64,000 nt of DNA, taken from positions 82,753-146,752 of the forward strand of contig SVGB01000006.1 of the NCBI GenBank assembly GCA_015056565.1, written 5' to 3'. Position 1 is the stretch's first letter. The number at the start of each line of letters is the position of its first letter. A program made the translations under genes and the position numbers. Below, piece after piece: positions 26,799 to 34,800 of this stretch. This DNA comes from Butyrivibrio sp. (GTDB taxonomy: Bacteria > Bacillota > Clostridia > Lachnospirales > Lachnospiraceae). The notes under the pieces were generated by a model. It saw nothing but the letters and a program-made list of their open reading frames with translations, searched no databases and was not told the origin of the DNA.

Positions 26799-27434
26799 AT
26801 GCAAATTAAAGGAATTATTTTCGACCTTGACGGAGTTATCTGCAGCACAGATGAGTTCCACTACAAGGCATGGAAAAAGATGGCAGATGATGAAGGTATA
26901 TACTTTGACAAAGAGATTAATGAGAGGCTAAGGGGTGTTTCAAGAGCTGAGAGCCTCGAAATCATTTTAGAAAAGGCTTCAAGGACATATTCTGATGAAG
27001 AGAAAACACAGATGATGGAAAAGAAAAATCAGCTGTACAGAGACCTTTTGTCCGAGATGAGTGAAAGAAATGTAACAGACGAAGTCAGAAGTACCCTTGA
27101 GGAATTGAGAGCAAAAGGCTTGAAACTTGCAATTGGATCATCTTCAAAAAACACAGCATATATCTTGGAGAGAATAGGACTTTTAAGCTTTTTTGATGAC
27201 GTTTCTGATGGAACTATCATTTCCAGATCCAAACCGGATCCTGAAGTGTTTATAAAAGCTGCAGGTATGCTCCATTTAAAAAATGATGAGTGTATAGTAG
27301 TTGAAGATGCAAAGGCTGGCATAGATGCTGCAGTTTCAGGAGGCTTTGCAAGTGCAGGGATAGGCAGCGCAAAGGACTACTCTAAATGCACTTATCATCT
27401 TGATAGTTTCAGTGATGTTCTGGCGGTTGTGTGA
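26799..27434 (+). CDS. pgmB: Beta-phosphoglucomutase
   Basis: A 211-residue HAD phosphomutase. The start is ATG 26799, one base after the GH3 stop and with GGAAAGGA upstream; the longer frame from 26751 is rejected because it runs inside the GH3 gene. Motifs: FDLDGVICSTDEFHYKAWK (nucleophile and acid/base Asp), GSSSKN, KPDPEVF and EDAKAGIDAA. It converts beta-glucose-1-phosphate to glucose-6-phosphate. Such genes normally accompany a phosphorylase, but no classical GH65 phosphorylase is nearby; the GH3 enzyme is the only candidate. Confidence 0.88.
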   Translation: MQIKGIIFDLDGVICSTDEFHYKAWKKMADDEGIYFDKEINERLRGVSRAESLEIILEKASRTYSDEEKTQMMEKKNQLYRDLLSEMSERNVTDEVRSTLEELRAKGLKLAIGSSSKNTAYILERIGLLSFFDDVSDGTIISRSKPDPEVFIKAAGMLHLKNDECIVVEDAKAGIDAAVSGGFASAGIGSAKDYSKCTYHLDSFSDVLAVV

Positions 27435-27463
27435 ATTAAATTGATTTGGGTAGCTCTCTTTTT

Positions 27464-28762
27464 TCATTCGATAAATTCGCTGTATCTGCCATAGTTCTCC
27501 GCATTAAGGTAAGCCTCTACGGTGATCCCGTCCCCTTCGTAGGCAACAGATACAACCTGGGAGCTGTTTCTTATCTGGCTTTCAATGCCGGATTTGTCAT
27601 ATGGGATCTTTAAGGTGCAGAGCCGCAGTGACTCATTCAGTTTCTTTTCTATGAGATTTACAAGTTCCCTTATTCCAATTCCGCTTTTTGCGGAAATATA
27701 GATCTTATCGTCTCTAACCAAGGGGATTTCTACGTTTTCCAGCCTTTCAGCCTTGTTCATCACAGTGATCCTGGGGATGTTTCCAGCTCCAAGATCCAGG
27801 AGTGTCTTTTGTGTGACTTCGGAATGCATCATGTAATTCTCATCTGACGAGTCTATCACTTCCACGATAAGGTCCGCAAACAGGGCTTCTTCCAAAGTTG
27901 AGTGGAAGGCACTCACAAGGTCAGTGGGAAGATCATTGATGAAGCCAACCGTGTCAGATAAAAGAAAGGCTCTGCCACCGGTTGTTTCAAGCTTTCTGAC
28001 AGTTGTGTCAAGGGTTGCAAAGAGCATGTCTTCAACATAGACCTTCTGACCAAGATCCCCGCCGTATTCATCGATAAGCTTGTTCATAAGGGTGGATTTT
28101 CCTGCGTTTGTGTAGCCTACAAGGGCAACAAGAGGAATTCCTGCTGATGAGCGCTTATTTCTTTGAAGCTTTCTTGTCTTTTCAACTTCCTCAAGTTCAC
28201 GGCGGAGAAGGGCCATCTCTTTTTCAATCTTACGTCTGTCCAGCTCTATCTGTTTTTCGCCTGAACCCTTATTGGACAGAGAACCGCCTGTCCCTCCCTG
28301 CCTTGAGAGGTTAGCCCTAAGACCAACAAGCCTTGGGAGCATGTATTTAAGCTGGGCATAGTCCACCTGAAGCCTTGCTTCTCTGGTCCTTGCTCTTTCT
28401 GCAAAGATATTGAGAATAAGACCTGTTCGGTCAATTACTTCAACATCAAGGGCCTTGGAGAGGTTTGTAAGCTGTGAGGGAGAAAGAGTGTTGTTAAATA
28501 TGGCTGTGTCGATGTCGTACATCTCGATGACAGCCTTGATCTCCTCAATTTTTCCTGAGCCTATATATGTAGCGGAGTCCTCTGCTGCAAGACTTTGGGT
28601 GGAATTCATCACAGGCTCGATGTCACAGGCCTTGGCAAGTCCCTTAAGTTCATACATTCCAACCTCAAAATCCTCGTCGCTTACGCGTCCAATCTTAGCG
28701 CCAACCAGCACAGCACGCCTTTTTTTGTCGTTTCCAGTTTCATAAACCTTAGTATTACTCAA
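27464..28762 (-). CDS. hflX: Ribosome-splitting GTPase HflX
   Basis: A 432-residue protein. The start is TTG 28762, with GAGGAG 7 bp upstream and no in-frame ATG close by. The N-terminal HflX domain shows GSGKIEEIK and ARLQVDYAQLKYMLPRL, then SRQGGTGGSLSNKGSGEKQIELDRR. The GTPase core has G1 GYTNAGKSTL, G3 DTVGF and G4 NKAE. HflX binds the large ribosomal subunit and splits stalled or hibernating ribosomes. Stands alone on the minus strand. Confidence 0.95.
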   Translation of the reverse strand: MSNTKVYETGNDKKRRAVLVGAKIGRVSDEDFEVGMYELKGLAKACDIEPVMNSTQSLAAEDSATYIGSGKIEEIKAVIEMYDIDTAIFNNTLSPSQLTNLSKALDVEVIDRTGLILNIFAERARTREARLQVDYAQLKYMLPRLVGLRANLSRQGGTGGSLSNKGSGEKQIELDRRKIEKEMALLRRELEEVEKTRKLQRNKRSSAGIPLVALVGYTNAGKSTLMNKLIDEYGGDLGQKVYVEDMLFATLDTTVRKLETTGGRAFLLSDTVGFINDLPTDLVSAFHSTLEEALFADLIVEVIDSSDENYMMHSEVTQKTLLDLGAGNIPRITVMNKAERLENVEIPLVRDDKIYISAKSGIGIRELVNLIEKKLNESLRLCTLKIPYDKSGIESQIRNSSQVVSVAYEGDGITVEAYLNAENYGRYSEFIE

Positions 28763-28834
28763 TTATTTACTCCTCAAAATATAAATATAGATACATATTA
28801 CGTTTTTTTGTATAATCTGTATATAAGAATTGTT

Positions 28835-28863
28835 CTGCCACATTTAAAAGATATTCGTATAAA
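28835..28863 (+). promoter_or_regulatory. Promoter of the 28900 peptide gene, CTGCCA-17-TATAAA
   Basis: CTGCCA (28835-28840), 17 bp, TATAAA (28858-28863) with CG before the -10; one base off TTGCCA in the other three copies. The stretch AGATATTC just upstream of the CG also occurs upstream of the 526 gene (near 500). Confidence 0.6.
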
Positions 28864-28899
28864 GAGTCAGAGAGACATATATCAAGGAGGTAAATTGAT

Positions 28900-29148
28900 A
28901 TGGGCATTGATAAGGATTTAAATGGCGCACTTAATGATGACGCACTTGAAAACGTAGCTGGTGGCATGGGAGACGTACAAAACCTGGTGTACAGCGATAG
29001 AACTACAAAGAGAGTAGCGGCCACTGTCCAGAAGGGCAAGGCTCCAAAAGCTGGTAGTCTCGTTTACAAGGAGACTAAGTCTGGCAACAAAGAGGTTGAT
29101 GGCAAGACTTTTTCCGGTGATGTCATAGGAAAAGGCACAATGTGTTGA
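28900..29148 (+). CDS. Double-glycine-leader small peptide, second copy of the type
   Basis: An 82-residue protein after AAGGAGGTAAATTGAT. It starts MGIDKDLNGALNDDALENVAGG, a Gly-Gly leader of the same layout as the 526 peptide (MGINEKLTDEELKGISGG). The core is basic and Gly/Lys-rich (KGKAPKAGSLVYKETKSGNKEVDG) and ends in a single Cys, as the 526 peptide also does. The two cores are not otherwise alike. No exporter or maturase is adjacent. The terminator right after it implies a one-gene transcript. Confidence 0.75.
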   Translation: MGIDKDLNGALNDDALENVAGGMGDVQNLVYSDRTTKRVAATVQKGKAPKAGSLVYKETKSGNKEVDGKTFSGDVIGKGTMC

Positions 29149-29187
29149 CAAAAACGTAGTGTTTATCAGCATTAACAGCATCCTAAC

Positions 29188-29223
29188 AGGGCGGGAACCG
29201 CATGGTTCCTGCTCTTTTTTTGT
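29188..29223 (+). terminator. Terminator after the 28900 gene
   Basis: AGGGCGGGAACC / GGTTCCTGCTCT stem (29188-29214) with GCAT loop followed by nine T. Confidence 0.9.
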
Positions 29224-29352
29224 TTTTCTTAACCAATTATTACAGTTTTCTTTCCTGTTATTTTATAGGGAGTTTATCCTTTTTATAATTGTGAACCGTA
29301 TAATTATGTATAAGATAACGAAAACGATTAAGAAAAAATAAGAGGAAAGATC

Positions 29353-29847
29353 ATGCAGGGGAAAATAGTTAGGTTAAGGGAGATTGATGATATTGCACTT
29401 GGATTTATCTTTTTGGGGATAACAGCACTGGTACTTGGAATAGCAATGCTTATAGGGAGCGTAAGTGGTCTTGTATATTTTGCAAATCACGGACTCAAGG
29501 CTACAACGCTAATGGTGAACACTATGTATAATGGAATTGCTTTTGTAATCTGCTCAGGAATGTCACTTCTAATGACTTCAATGCTTGTATTTACTATCAA
29601 AAATGAGATCGTTTTAAAGGGAATTGAGTATATTTCGCTTTTATCAGTTCTTTTCACAGCAGCAAACGTGATCAGAGAGCTTGTGCAGGGAACTAACTTC
29701 TTCGAGTTTGGAGTAGCATTTGTGGCGCTTGCCATCTGTGGAGTTCTGTACTACGCGATCTGCAACATCAAAAAGAGGATCGAGTACATGATGGACCTTC
29801 AGAAGATCAGAGATACTCTTGACGATTCCTTAAAAGATGTTGGCTGA
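29353..29847 (+). CDS. Four-helix membrane protein, unknown
   Basis: A 164-residue protein with AAGAGGAAAG before the ATG. Four hydrophobic segments (about 14-38, 55-78, 85-105, 115-135) are followed by a charged C-terminal helix (IKKRIEYMMDLQKIRDTLDDSLKD). No family recognised. Flanked by terminators, so monocistronic. Confidence 0.7.
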   Translation: MQGKIVRLREIDDIALGFIFLGITALVLGIAMLIGSVSGLVYFANHGLKATTLMVNTMYNGIAFVICSGMSLLMTSMLVFTIKNEIVLKGIEYISLLSVLFTAANVIRELVQGTNFFEFGVAFVALAICGVLYYAICNIKKRIEYMMDLQKIRDTLDDSLKDVG

Positions 29848-29870
29848 TGATAAACGACAGACACCCCGTT

Positions 29871-29914
29871 GAACTGGTTTTTCTCTAAAAAGAGAGAGAT
29901 CAGTTCTTTTTTTT
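29871..29914 (+). terminator. Terminator after the 29353 gene
   Basis: GAACTG..TTTTTCTCT / AGAGAGAG..CAGTTC stem (29871-29906) with eight T. Confidence 0.88.
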
Positions 29915-30026
29915 ACTGTTTTAGTTATGTAATCATCCACTTAACGTATATATAATGTCTATATAGCAAAGAAAAATCAGTTTTGCTTATGAACAGAGAA
30001 CTTTGAAAAAGAAAGGGGATAGAAAT

Positions 30027-30416
30027 ATGCAGATCACATTAGAAGCAGTAGAAAAAGTTATGGAGCAGACAGGAGTTGACTATAAAACAGCAAAGGAAGC
30101 TCTTGTTAAGACAGACGGAGACGTGGATGCAGCAATCAAGCTGATCGCTCCTGACACCAAGGACCTTGGCGATGACATCAAGGAAATGATGGACAAGCTT
30201 AAAAAGAAGGTTGAAGAGGGAAATGTGGACAGGATCCAGATCAAGAAGGGAGACGAGGTTGTATTCAGCGTTCCTGTAAATGTTGGTATCGTTGGCGGAC
30301 TTTTAGGACTTGCAGCAGCTCCATGGGCACTGATCGCCGGATCAGTTGCAGCATTTGGACTTGGATGCAGACTTGAAGTTGTTAAAAAAGACGGAACCAC
30401 AGACGAAATTAAATAA
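30027..30416 (+). CDS. DUF4342-type protein with N-terminal UBA-like domain
   Basis: A 129-residue protein. ATG 30027 has AAAGGGGAT upstream; the TTG at 30003 is rejected. Residues 1-40 are UBA/NAC-like (ITLEAVEKVMEQTGVDYKTAKEALVKTDGDVDAAI), and the rest fits DUF4342: KKGDEVVFSVPVNVGIVGGLLGLAAAPWALIAGSVAAFGLGCRLEV, with a hydrophobic hairpin. The UBA-like part is also seen in EF-Ts. No role can be stated. Followed by a strong terminator. Confidence 0.85.
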   Translation: MQITLEAVEKVMEQTGVDYKTAKEALVKTDGDVDAAIKLIAPDTKDLGDDIKEMMDKLKKKVEEGNVDRIQIKKGDEVVFSVPVNVGIVGGLLGLAAAPWALIAGSVAAFGLGCRLEVVKKDGTTDEIK

Positions 30417-30430
30417 TAAGCGTAAGATAG

Positions 30431-30466
30431 GGCGGTTTGCTTGAAGCAGGCCGCCTTATTTTTTAT
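30431..30466 (+). terminator. Terminator after the DUF4342 gene
   Basis: GGCGGTTTGCT (30431-30441) / AGCAGGCCGCC (30445-30455), then TTATTTTTT. Confidence 0.88.
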
Positions 30467-30501
30467 AATAAAGCATATCATTTTTGTTACGGAGAAAGCT
30501 G

Positions 30502-31968
30502 TTGAGTTATAGGTTAAACGTCCCTTACAGGGAGAAAGATCAAGCAAAAGCATATGGCGCCAAGTGGAACTGGGAAGGGAAGTACTGGTACTGCACAGCA
30601 CTTACAGAGGAGCTAAAGCGCTGGTACGACGGCCCTGAAGGCGATGGTAATAGCGACGGTGTGGATGGCGCTTTGGCGGGATCAGTGACTGCGCCTTTGG
30701 CGGATTCAGTGCAGGAAGGCTCTCCATCTACAGGCGGATCTTTAGACAAGGCTGATGATCCCTATGCTAAGTATAAGAGCGTGTCTGAGATAAACTACCT
30801 GATTACCGACCAGTTTGAGATGAATCCTGCCTTCAGGAACATTCTGGTCAAGGGAGAAGTTACCAACTACAGGGGCCCCAACAGCGGCAATTACTACTTT
30901 TACATCAAGGACGAGAAGTCGCTTCTTTCATGTATTTTGTGGAGGAGTACAGCTCAGAGTGCCTTAAAATTCCAGCTTGAGGCAGGAAAACAGGTAGCCA
31001 TCGTCGGGAGCCTTAACTATTCAGAAAAGAGCGGAAAAACAAACCTCATCGTCAGGCAGATTGCAGACATGGGCGCAGGAGAAGCAAACCTAAAGTATCT
31101 TGAGCTGAAAGCCAAGCTTGAGGCAGAAGGTCTTTTCGCCCCTGAACATAAAAAGCCTATTCCCAAATTCCCTGAGAAGGTGGGAATTGTCACTTCCATG
31201 AATGGACAGGCAAGGAACGATATCGAGAAGGTTGCAAAAAAGAGAAATCCCTACATCCAGCTGATCCTGTACCACGTAAATGTGCAGGGTGTAAATGCTG
31301 TAAGTACTATCCTAAAGGGTATAAAGGCTCTGGATGAAATGGGGCTTGATACCATCATTGTTGGAAGAGGCGGAGGTTCTGACGAAGAGCTTATTGCCTA
31401 CAACGACGAAGCTGTGGCAAGGGCTGTTTACGAGGCAAAAACGCCCATAATCTCGGCTGTTGGTCATGAGGGAAACTGGTCTCTTATTGATTATGTGTCG
31501 GATAAGCGTGCAGCTACTCCTTCAGAGGCCGCAGAAGAGGCTGTTCCGGACATTATGTCAACGATCCATCGCTTAGAGCAGCTAAGGCGCGGAATTAACG
31601 ACAATATGAGAAGCCGCCTCAATGAGAGAAAGCTTCTTTTACAGACCCAGAAGGCCAAGCTTGAAGGCCACGATCCAGTGCGGATACTAAAAGAGCGAAA
31701 AGAAAAACTTGCTGTATTGTCAGATGGGCTAAAACAGAGGATACAGGTGATCCTTGAAGCCAAAAAGAGCAGGTGCAAGGTGCTTATTACCGAGCTTCAT
31801 GGTCTGTCGCCAACAGCCAAGCTTGTAAGGGGCTTTGGTTATATTACAGCCGATGACAAGCCGGTAGTCAGTGTTGATGATGTTAAAAAGGGCGATAAAG
31901 TGACCATACGGATCCATGATGGTCAGATCAATACAACAGTTGATGATACTGTAAAATCAGCAGAATAA
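30502..31968 (+). CDS. xseA: Exodeoxyribonuclease VII large subunit with N-terminal DUF5710 domain
   Basis: A 488-residue protein. TTG 30502 is the likely start: GGAG lies 7 bp upstream and no ATG occurs before residue ~100. Residues 2-45 are a DUF5710-like domain (LNVPYREKDQAKAYGAKWNWEGKYWYC), joined by a Gly/Ser/Ala/Asp linker (about 46-90) to a standard XseA: the OB-fold (VSEINYLITDQFEMNPAFRNILVKGEVTNY) and the catalytic core (VGIVTSMNGQARNDIEKVAKKRNP, VGRGGGSDEELIAYNDEAVARAV). The enzyme degrades single-stranded DNA with XseB, encoded next. The extra domain is not part of E. coli XseA. Confidence 0.92.
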   Translation: MSYRLNVPYREKDQAKAYGAKWNWEGKYWYCTALTEELKRWYDGPEGDGNSDGVDGALAGSVTAPLADSVQEGSPSTGGSLDKADDPYAKYKSVSEINYLITDQFEMNPAFRNILVKGEVTNYRGPNSGNYYFYIKDEKSLLSCILWRSTAQSALKFQLEAGKQVAIVGSLNYSEKSGKTNLIVRQIADMGAGEANLKYLELKAKLEAEGLFAPEHKKPIPKFPEKVGIVTSMNGQARNDIEKVAKKRNPYIQLILYHVNVQGVNAVSTILKGIKALDEMGLDTIIVGRGGGSDEELIAYNDEAVARAVYEAKTPIISAVGHEGNWSLIDYVSDKRAATPSEAAEEAVPDIMSTIHRLEQLRRGINDNMRSRLNERKLLLQTQKAKLEGHDPVRILKERKEKLAVLSDGLKQRIQVILEAKKSRCKVLITELHGLSPTAKLVRGFGYITADDKPVVSVDDVKKGDKVTIRIHDGQINTTVDDTVKSAE

Positions 31969-31979
31969 AGGAGTTTAAA

Positions 31980-32180
31980 ATGGCAGAAAATCAGGAATTC
32001 AATATAGACGAAGCATTAAATCAGCTTGAGGAGATCAATAAAAAGCTCTCAGCAAAGGATATTTCCTTAGACGACTCAATAAAGCTCTACAACGAGGGAA
32101 CAATTCTTGCCACAAAGTGCCAGGAGCACCTTGTGGGCGTAGAAAAGCAGCTACAGATCGTAAATGGACAGGAATCTTGA
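31980..32180 (+). CDS. xseB: Exodeoxyribonuclease VII small subunit
   Basis: A 66-residue helical protein with the XseB pattern NIDEALNQLEEINKKLSAKDISLDDSIKLYNEG. It starts 11 bp after xseA with AAAGGAG, so the two subunits are co-expressed. Several small subunits bind each XseA. Confidence 0.92.
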   Translation: MAENQEFNIDEALNQLEEINKKLSAKDISLDDSIKLYNEGTILATKCQEHLVGVEKQLQIVNGQES

Positions 32181-32226
32181 TAGCTGCTTGTCTTTAATAG
32201 AGCCCAGTATGTAATTTTAGTAGTTC

Positions 32227-33273
32227 TTATAATGCATATGCGATCAGAAGCCGTAAGACGTTCTCAGCGCCGTCCTTATGGCTTCTTTCATATCCGTGGG
32301 AAGCGTAGACGCCAGCGCCTATAAGACCGTGTTTAAGGTCGTTTCCGGCGCGAAGAGTGGCTTCAACGTCGCTTCCGTAGTGTGGATAGATGTCTACAGC
32401 ATAGTCTGCGCCGCTGTCCTTGGCTGCCTTGATAAGACCCTGTACCATAGCATAGCTGTAAGGTCCTCCGCTGTCCTTGGCGCAGATGGATACCTGTTTT
32501 TCTGTGCAGGTAAGTCCCTCACCTACGCAGCCCATATCGATGGAAATGGCCTCTGTGCAGTTTTCAGGAACGCTGCCGCATCCGCCGTGACCAACTTCCT
32601 CAAAACAGGTGATATGAGCGTAAAGAGCACGCTTTGGAGTTATCTTGTTGTCCTTGATGTACTTGGCAAGACCAAGAAGGATTCCAACGCTAAGCTTGTC
32701 GTCAAGGAAGCGGGATTTGATGTATCCGCTCTTTGTAACCCTCGCGTTTGGCTCAAAGCATACGATATCACCCACAGAAATACCAAGTTTTTCTGTATCT
32801 TCTTTTGACTTAACGTCTTCATCAAGCACAACCTCGCAGTTTTCCCAGGTGCGCTTGGTATCGTCATATTCGCCGTTTACATGGATAGAAGCGTTGTTTA
32901 GCTGGAAAGTTCCCTCGTAGATACCATCAAATTTGGTTACGACGCGGACATTCTCAGTCTCTGCGTTATTGGGGTTCATACCGCCAAGATTGGTGAGCTG
33001 GAGCCTTCCGTTTGACTTGATAGTAGCCACCATTCCGCCTAAAGTATCGGCGTGGGCCTCAAGTAAAATGCCGTTCTTTTTGTCTTTTCCCGTAAGATCA
33101 ACTATAACGCCGCCTTTGTTGGTAATGTGAGCCTTAAATCCCAAGGATTCAAACTCGCCCTTTACCCAGTTGCAGGCCGCTTCTGTGTAGCCTGTAGGAG
33201 AGTCAATGTTAAGGAGATCAAGGGTCTCTTTAACAATGAAATCAGTGTATTTCTTAAGATTTATCTTTTTCAT
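32227..33273 (-). CDS. M42-family metallo-aminopeptidase
   Basis: A 348-residue protein of the M42 (FrvX/PepA-like) family, with two-metal binding motifs AHADTLGGMV, DDKLSVGILLGL, CFEEVGHGG, SIDMGCVGEG and the final HGYERSHKDGAENVLRL. It removes N-terminal residues from peptides in the cytoplasm, usually as a dodecamer. Some relatives are annotated as cellulase M, which is an old misnomer. AAGGAG lies 10 bp before ATG 33273. Divergent from the epimerase gene. Confidence 0.92.
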   Translation of the reverse strand: MKKINLKKYTDFIVKETLDLLNIDSPTGYTEAACNWVKGEFESLGFKAHITNKGGVIVDLTGKDKKNGILLEAHADTLGGMVATIKSNGRLQLTNLGGMNPNNAETENVRVVTKFDGIYEGTFQLNNASIHVNGEYDDTKRTWENCEVVLDEDVKSKEDTEKLGISVGDIVCFEPNARVTKSGYIKSRFLDDKLSVGILLGLAKYIKDNKITPKRALYAHITCFEEVGHGGCGSVPENCTEAISIDMGCVGEGLTCTEKQVSICAKDSGGPYSYAMVQGLIKAAKDSGADYAVDIYPHYGSDVEATLRAGNDLKHGLIGAGVYASHGYERSHKDGAENVLRLLIAYAL

Positions 33274-33345
33274 GATGTGTAGCTCCTTATATTTGCAATT
33301 CTAGTGAAAAGTATAGCACAACATGGCAGAAAATGGGCGCATTCG

Positions 33346-33354
33346 TGGTACAAT
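33346..33354 (+). promoter_or_regulatory. Extended -10 element upstream of the epimerase
   Basis: TGGTACAAT (33346-33354) has the TG-N-TACAAT form, 50 bp before the ATG at 33404. Confidence 0.45.
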
Positions 33355-33403
33355 TGGGATATGGCATAAGTTAAAAGAAATATCTCGGTTGGAGGGTTAA
33401 AAA

Positions 33404-34279
33404 ATGATATACGAGCTCAAAAATTCAGAAATTACTGTAAAGATCTCAGACCACGGCGCAGAGCTTAAGTCCATTGTAAAAAACAGCGATGGCAGAGAGT
33501 ACCTGTGGCAGGCAGATCCAAAGTTCTGGGGCAGGACATCACCGGTTCTTTTCCCGGTTGTTGGCTGCTACTTTGGAAAAGAGTCAAGATATAAGGGGAA
33601 GACCTATAGCATGGGTCAGCACGGCTTTGCCAGAGATATGGATTTTGAACTGGTTTTCCAGGCTGATGATGCTATAGAGTTCAGGCTCAGGGACAACGCA
33701 GAAACCCACGAGAAATACCCATTTGCCTTTGAACTTCACTGCGGATACAAGATTTCAGGAAAAGAGATCCAGGTTATCTGGAAGGTTGTAAATACCGATA
33801 AAGAGCAGGCTTTCTTCTCAATTGGTGCTCATCCCGCATTTAACTGCGATCTGGACACAGACGTCCTTAAGTTTGAGAGGGCTGGAAAAGAGCTTTCAAG
33901 CCTTAATTCAAATGTTGTGGCATGCGACGGTTCAGGATGTCTTTCAGATAAGACCAAACAGTTTGATCTTAATAACGGCATTTTAAAGATGTCAGACGAG
34001 CTCTTTGCAGAGGACGCCCTTGTAATAGAGGATAAGCAGACCGATGCCATAAGCATTGTTGGCGCTGATGGCCAGCCTTTCGTCAAGGTCAGCTTTGATA
34101 CACCACTTGTTGGCGTCTGGTCTCCAGTTGGCAAGCACGCTCCATTTGTTTGCATCGAGCCCTGGTACGGAAGATGCGACAGAGTAGGCTTTGCAGGAGA
34201 CCTTTCTGAGAGAGAATATGGCAATAAACTGGCGCCTTTAGAAGAGTTCAACGTCAGCTACAGGATCACAATAAAATAA
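33404..34279 (+). CDS. Aldose 1-epimerase family protein
   Basis: A 291-residue beta-sandwich protein of the galactose-mutarotase superfamily, closer to the LacX/YeaD branch: GAELKSIVKNSDGREYLWQADPKFWGRTSPVLFPVVG, GQHGFARDMDF and CIEPWYGRCD. The catalytic His and Glu of the family are plausible at GAHPAF and the CIEPW segment. It interconverts anomers of a hexose or hexose phosphate. GGTTGGAGGG before the ATG. Confidence 0.86.
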   Translation: MIYELKNSEITVKISDHGAELKSIVKNSDGREYLWQADPKFWGRTSPVLFPVVGCYFGKESRYKGKTYSMGQHGFARDMDFELVFQADDAIEFRLRDNAETHEKYPFAFELHCGYKISGKEIQVIWKVVNTDKEQAFFSIGAHPAFNCDLDTDVLKFERAGKELSSLNSNVVACDGSGCLSDKTKQFDLNNGILKMSDELFAEDALVIEDKQTDAISIVGADGQPFVKVSFDTPLVGVWSPVGKHAPFVCIEPWYGRCDRVGFAGDLSEREYGNKLAPLEEFNVSYRITIK

Positions 34280-34292
34280 CATGCGATTTCAC

Positions 34293-34418
34293 AAAAAACA
34301 AGACACGGGGACGGTTCTGCTGACACGGGGACGGTTCTACTGTCAGGTTTTATCAAAATAAAACCTGACAGTAGAACCGTCCCCGTGTCAGCAGAACCGT
34401 CCCCGTGTCTTGTTTTTT
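34293..34418. repeat. 126-bp perfect palindrome, REP-like repeat copy 1
   Basis: Two 61-bp arms (34293-34353 and 34358-34418) are exact reverse complements around a 4-nt loop (CAAA). Each arm holds two copies of a GACACGGGGACGGTTCT unit, with CTGCT or ACTGT in between. The outer ends read AAAAAACAAG / CTTGTTTTTT, so the hairpin also makes a bidirectional terminator between the epimerase and the padR gene. A 68-bp core (34322-34389) recurs identically at 51965-52032. Confidence 0.9.
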
Positions 34419-34430
34419 AAAAAATACTAC

Positions 34431-34461
34431 TTGACACATAATACTATGCGACATATAGTAT
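34431..34461 (+). promoter_or_regulatory. padR promoter with overlapping inverted repeat
   Basis: TTGACA (34431-34436), 17 bp, TATAGT (34454-34459): a near-consensus promoter. The inverted repeat ATACTAT (34441-34447) / ATAGTAT (34455-34461) covers the spacer and the -10, and is a good candidate for the operator of the PadR protein itself. Confidence 0.75.
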
Positions 34462-34482
34462 TGTGTATCAGGAGGTATTGCG

Positions 34483-34800
34483 ATGGAAAATCAAATGAAA
34501 CGAGGACTTCTTGACGTATGTGTCCTTGCAGCCATCAAAAGTGAAGACTCCTACGGATACCAGATCGTAAAGGATATGAGTCCTTTCGTGGAAATATCCG
34601 AGTCAACGCTTTATCCGATACTTCGAAGGCTTGAAAACCAGCAGCTGCTCACTGTCCGGACCGCTGAGCACAATGGCAGGCTAAGGAAGTATTACCACAT
34701 CACAGCTTCAGGTCTTGAGAGATTAAAAGCGTTTGAAGAGGAATGGAAGGAACTTAAGCAGATTTACGAGTTTGTTACGAGGGAGGATAAACATGAATAA
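34483..34800 (+). CDS. PadR-family transcriptional regulator
   Basis: A 105-residue winged-helix protein: KRGLLDVCVLAAIKSEDSYGYQIVKDM, then SESTLYPILRRLENQQLL and a wing RLRKYYHIT, ending in a dimerisation helix. PadR regulators repress their own operon until a ligand binds. It overlaps the next gene by 8 bp and heads the three-gene module padR-DUF1700-DUF4097 found widely in Firmicutes. Confidence 0.93.
   Translation: MENQMKRGLLDVCVLAAIKSEDSYGYQIVKDMSPFVEISESTLYPILRRLENQQLLTVRTAEHNGRLRKYYHITASGLERLKAFEEEWKELKQIYEFVTREDKHE

Noticed and set aside
30080..30601. 173-codon minus-strand frame across the DUF4342 gene and its terminator
   Set aside because: Serine/proline/threonine-rich shadow without a start signal.
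32278..32808. 176-codon plus-strand frame
   Set aside because: Antisense to the M42 peptidase, whose metal-binding motifs are intact.
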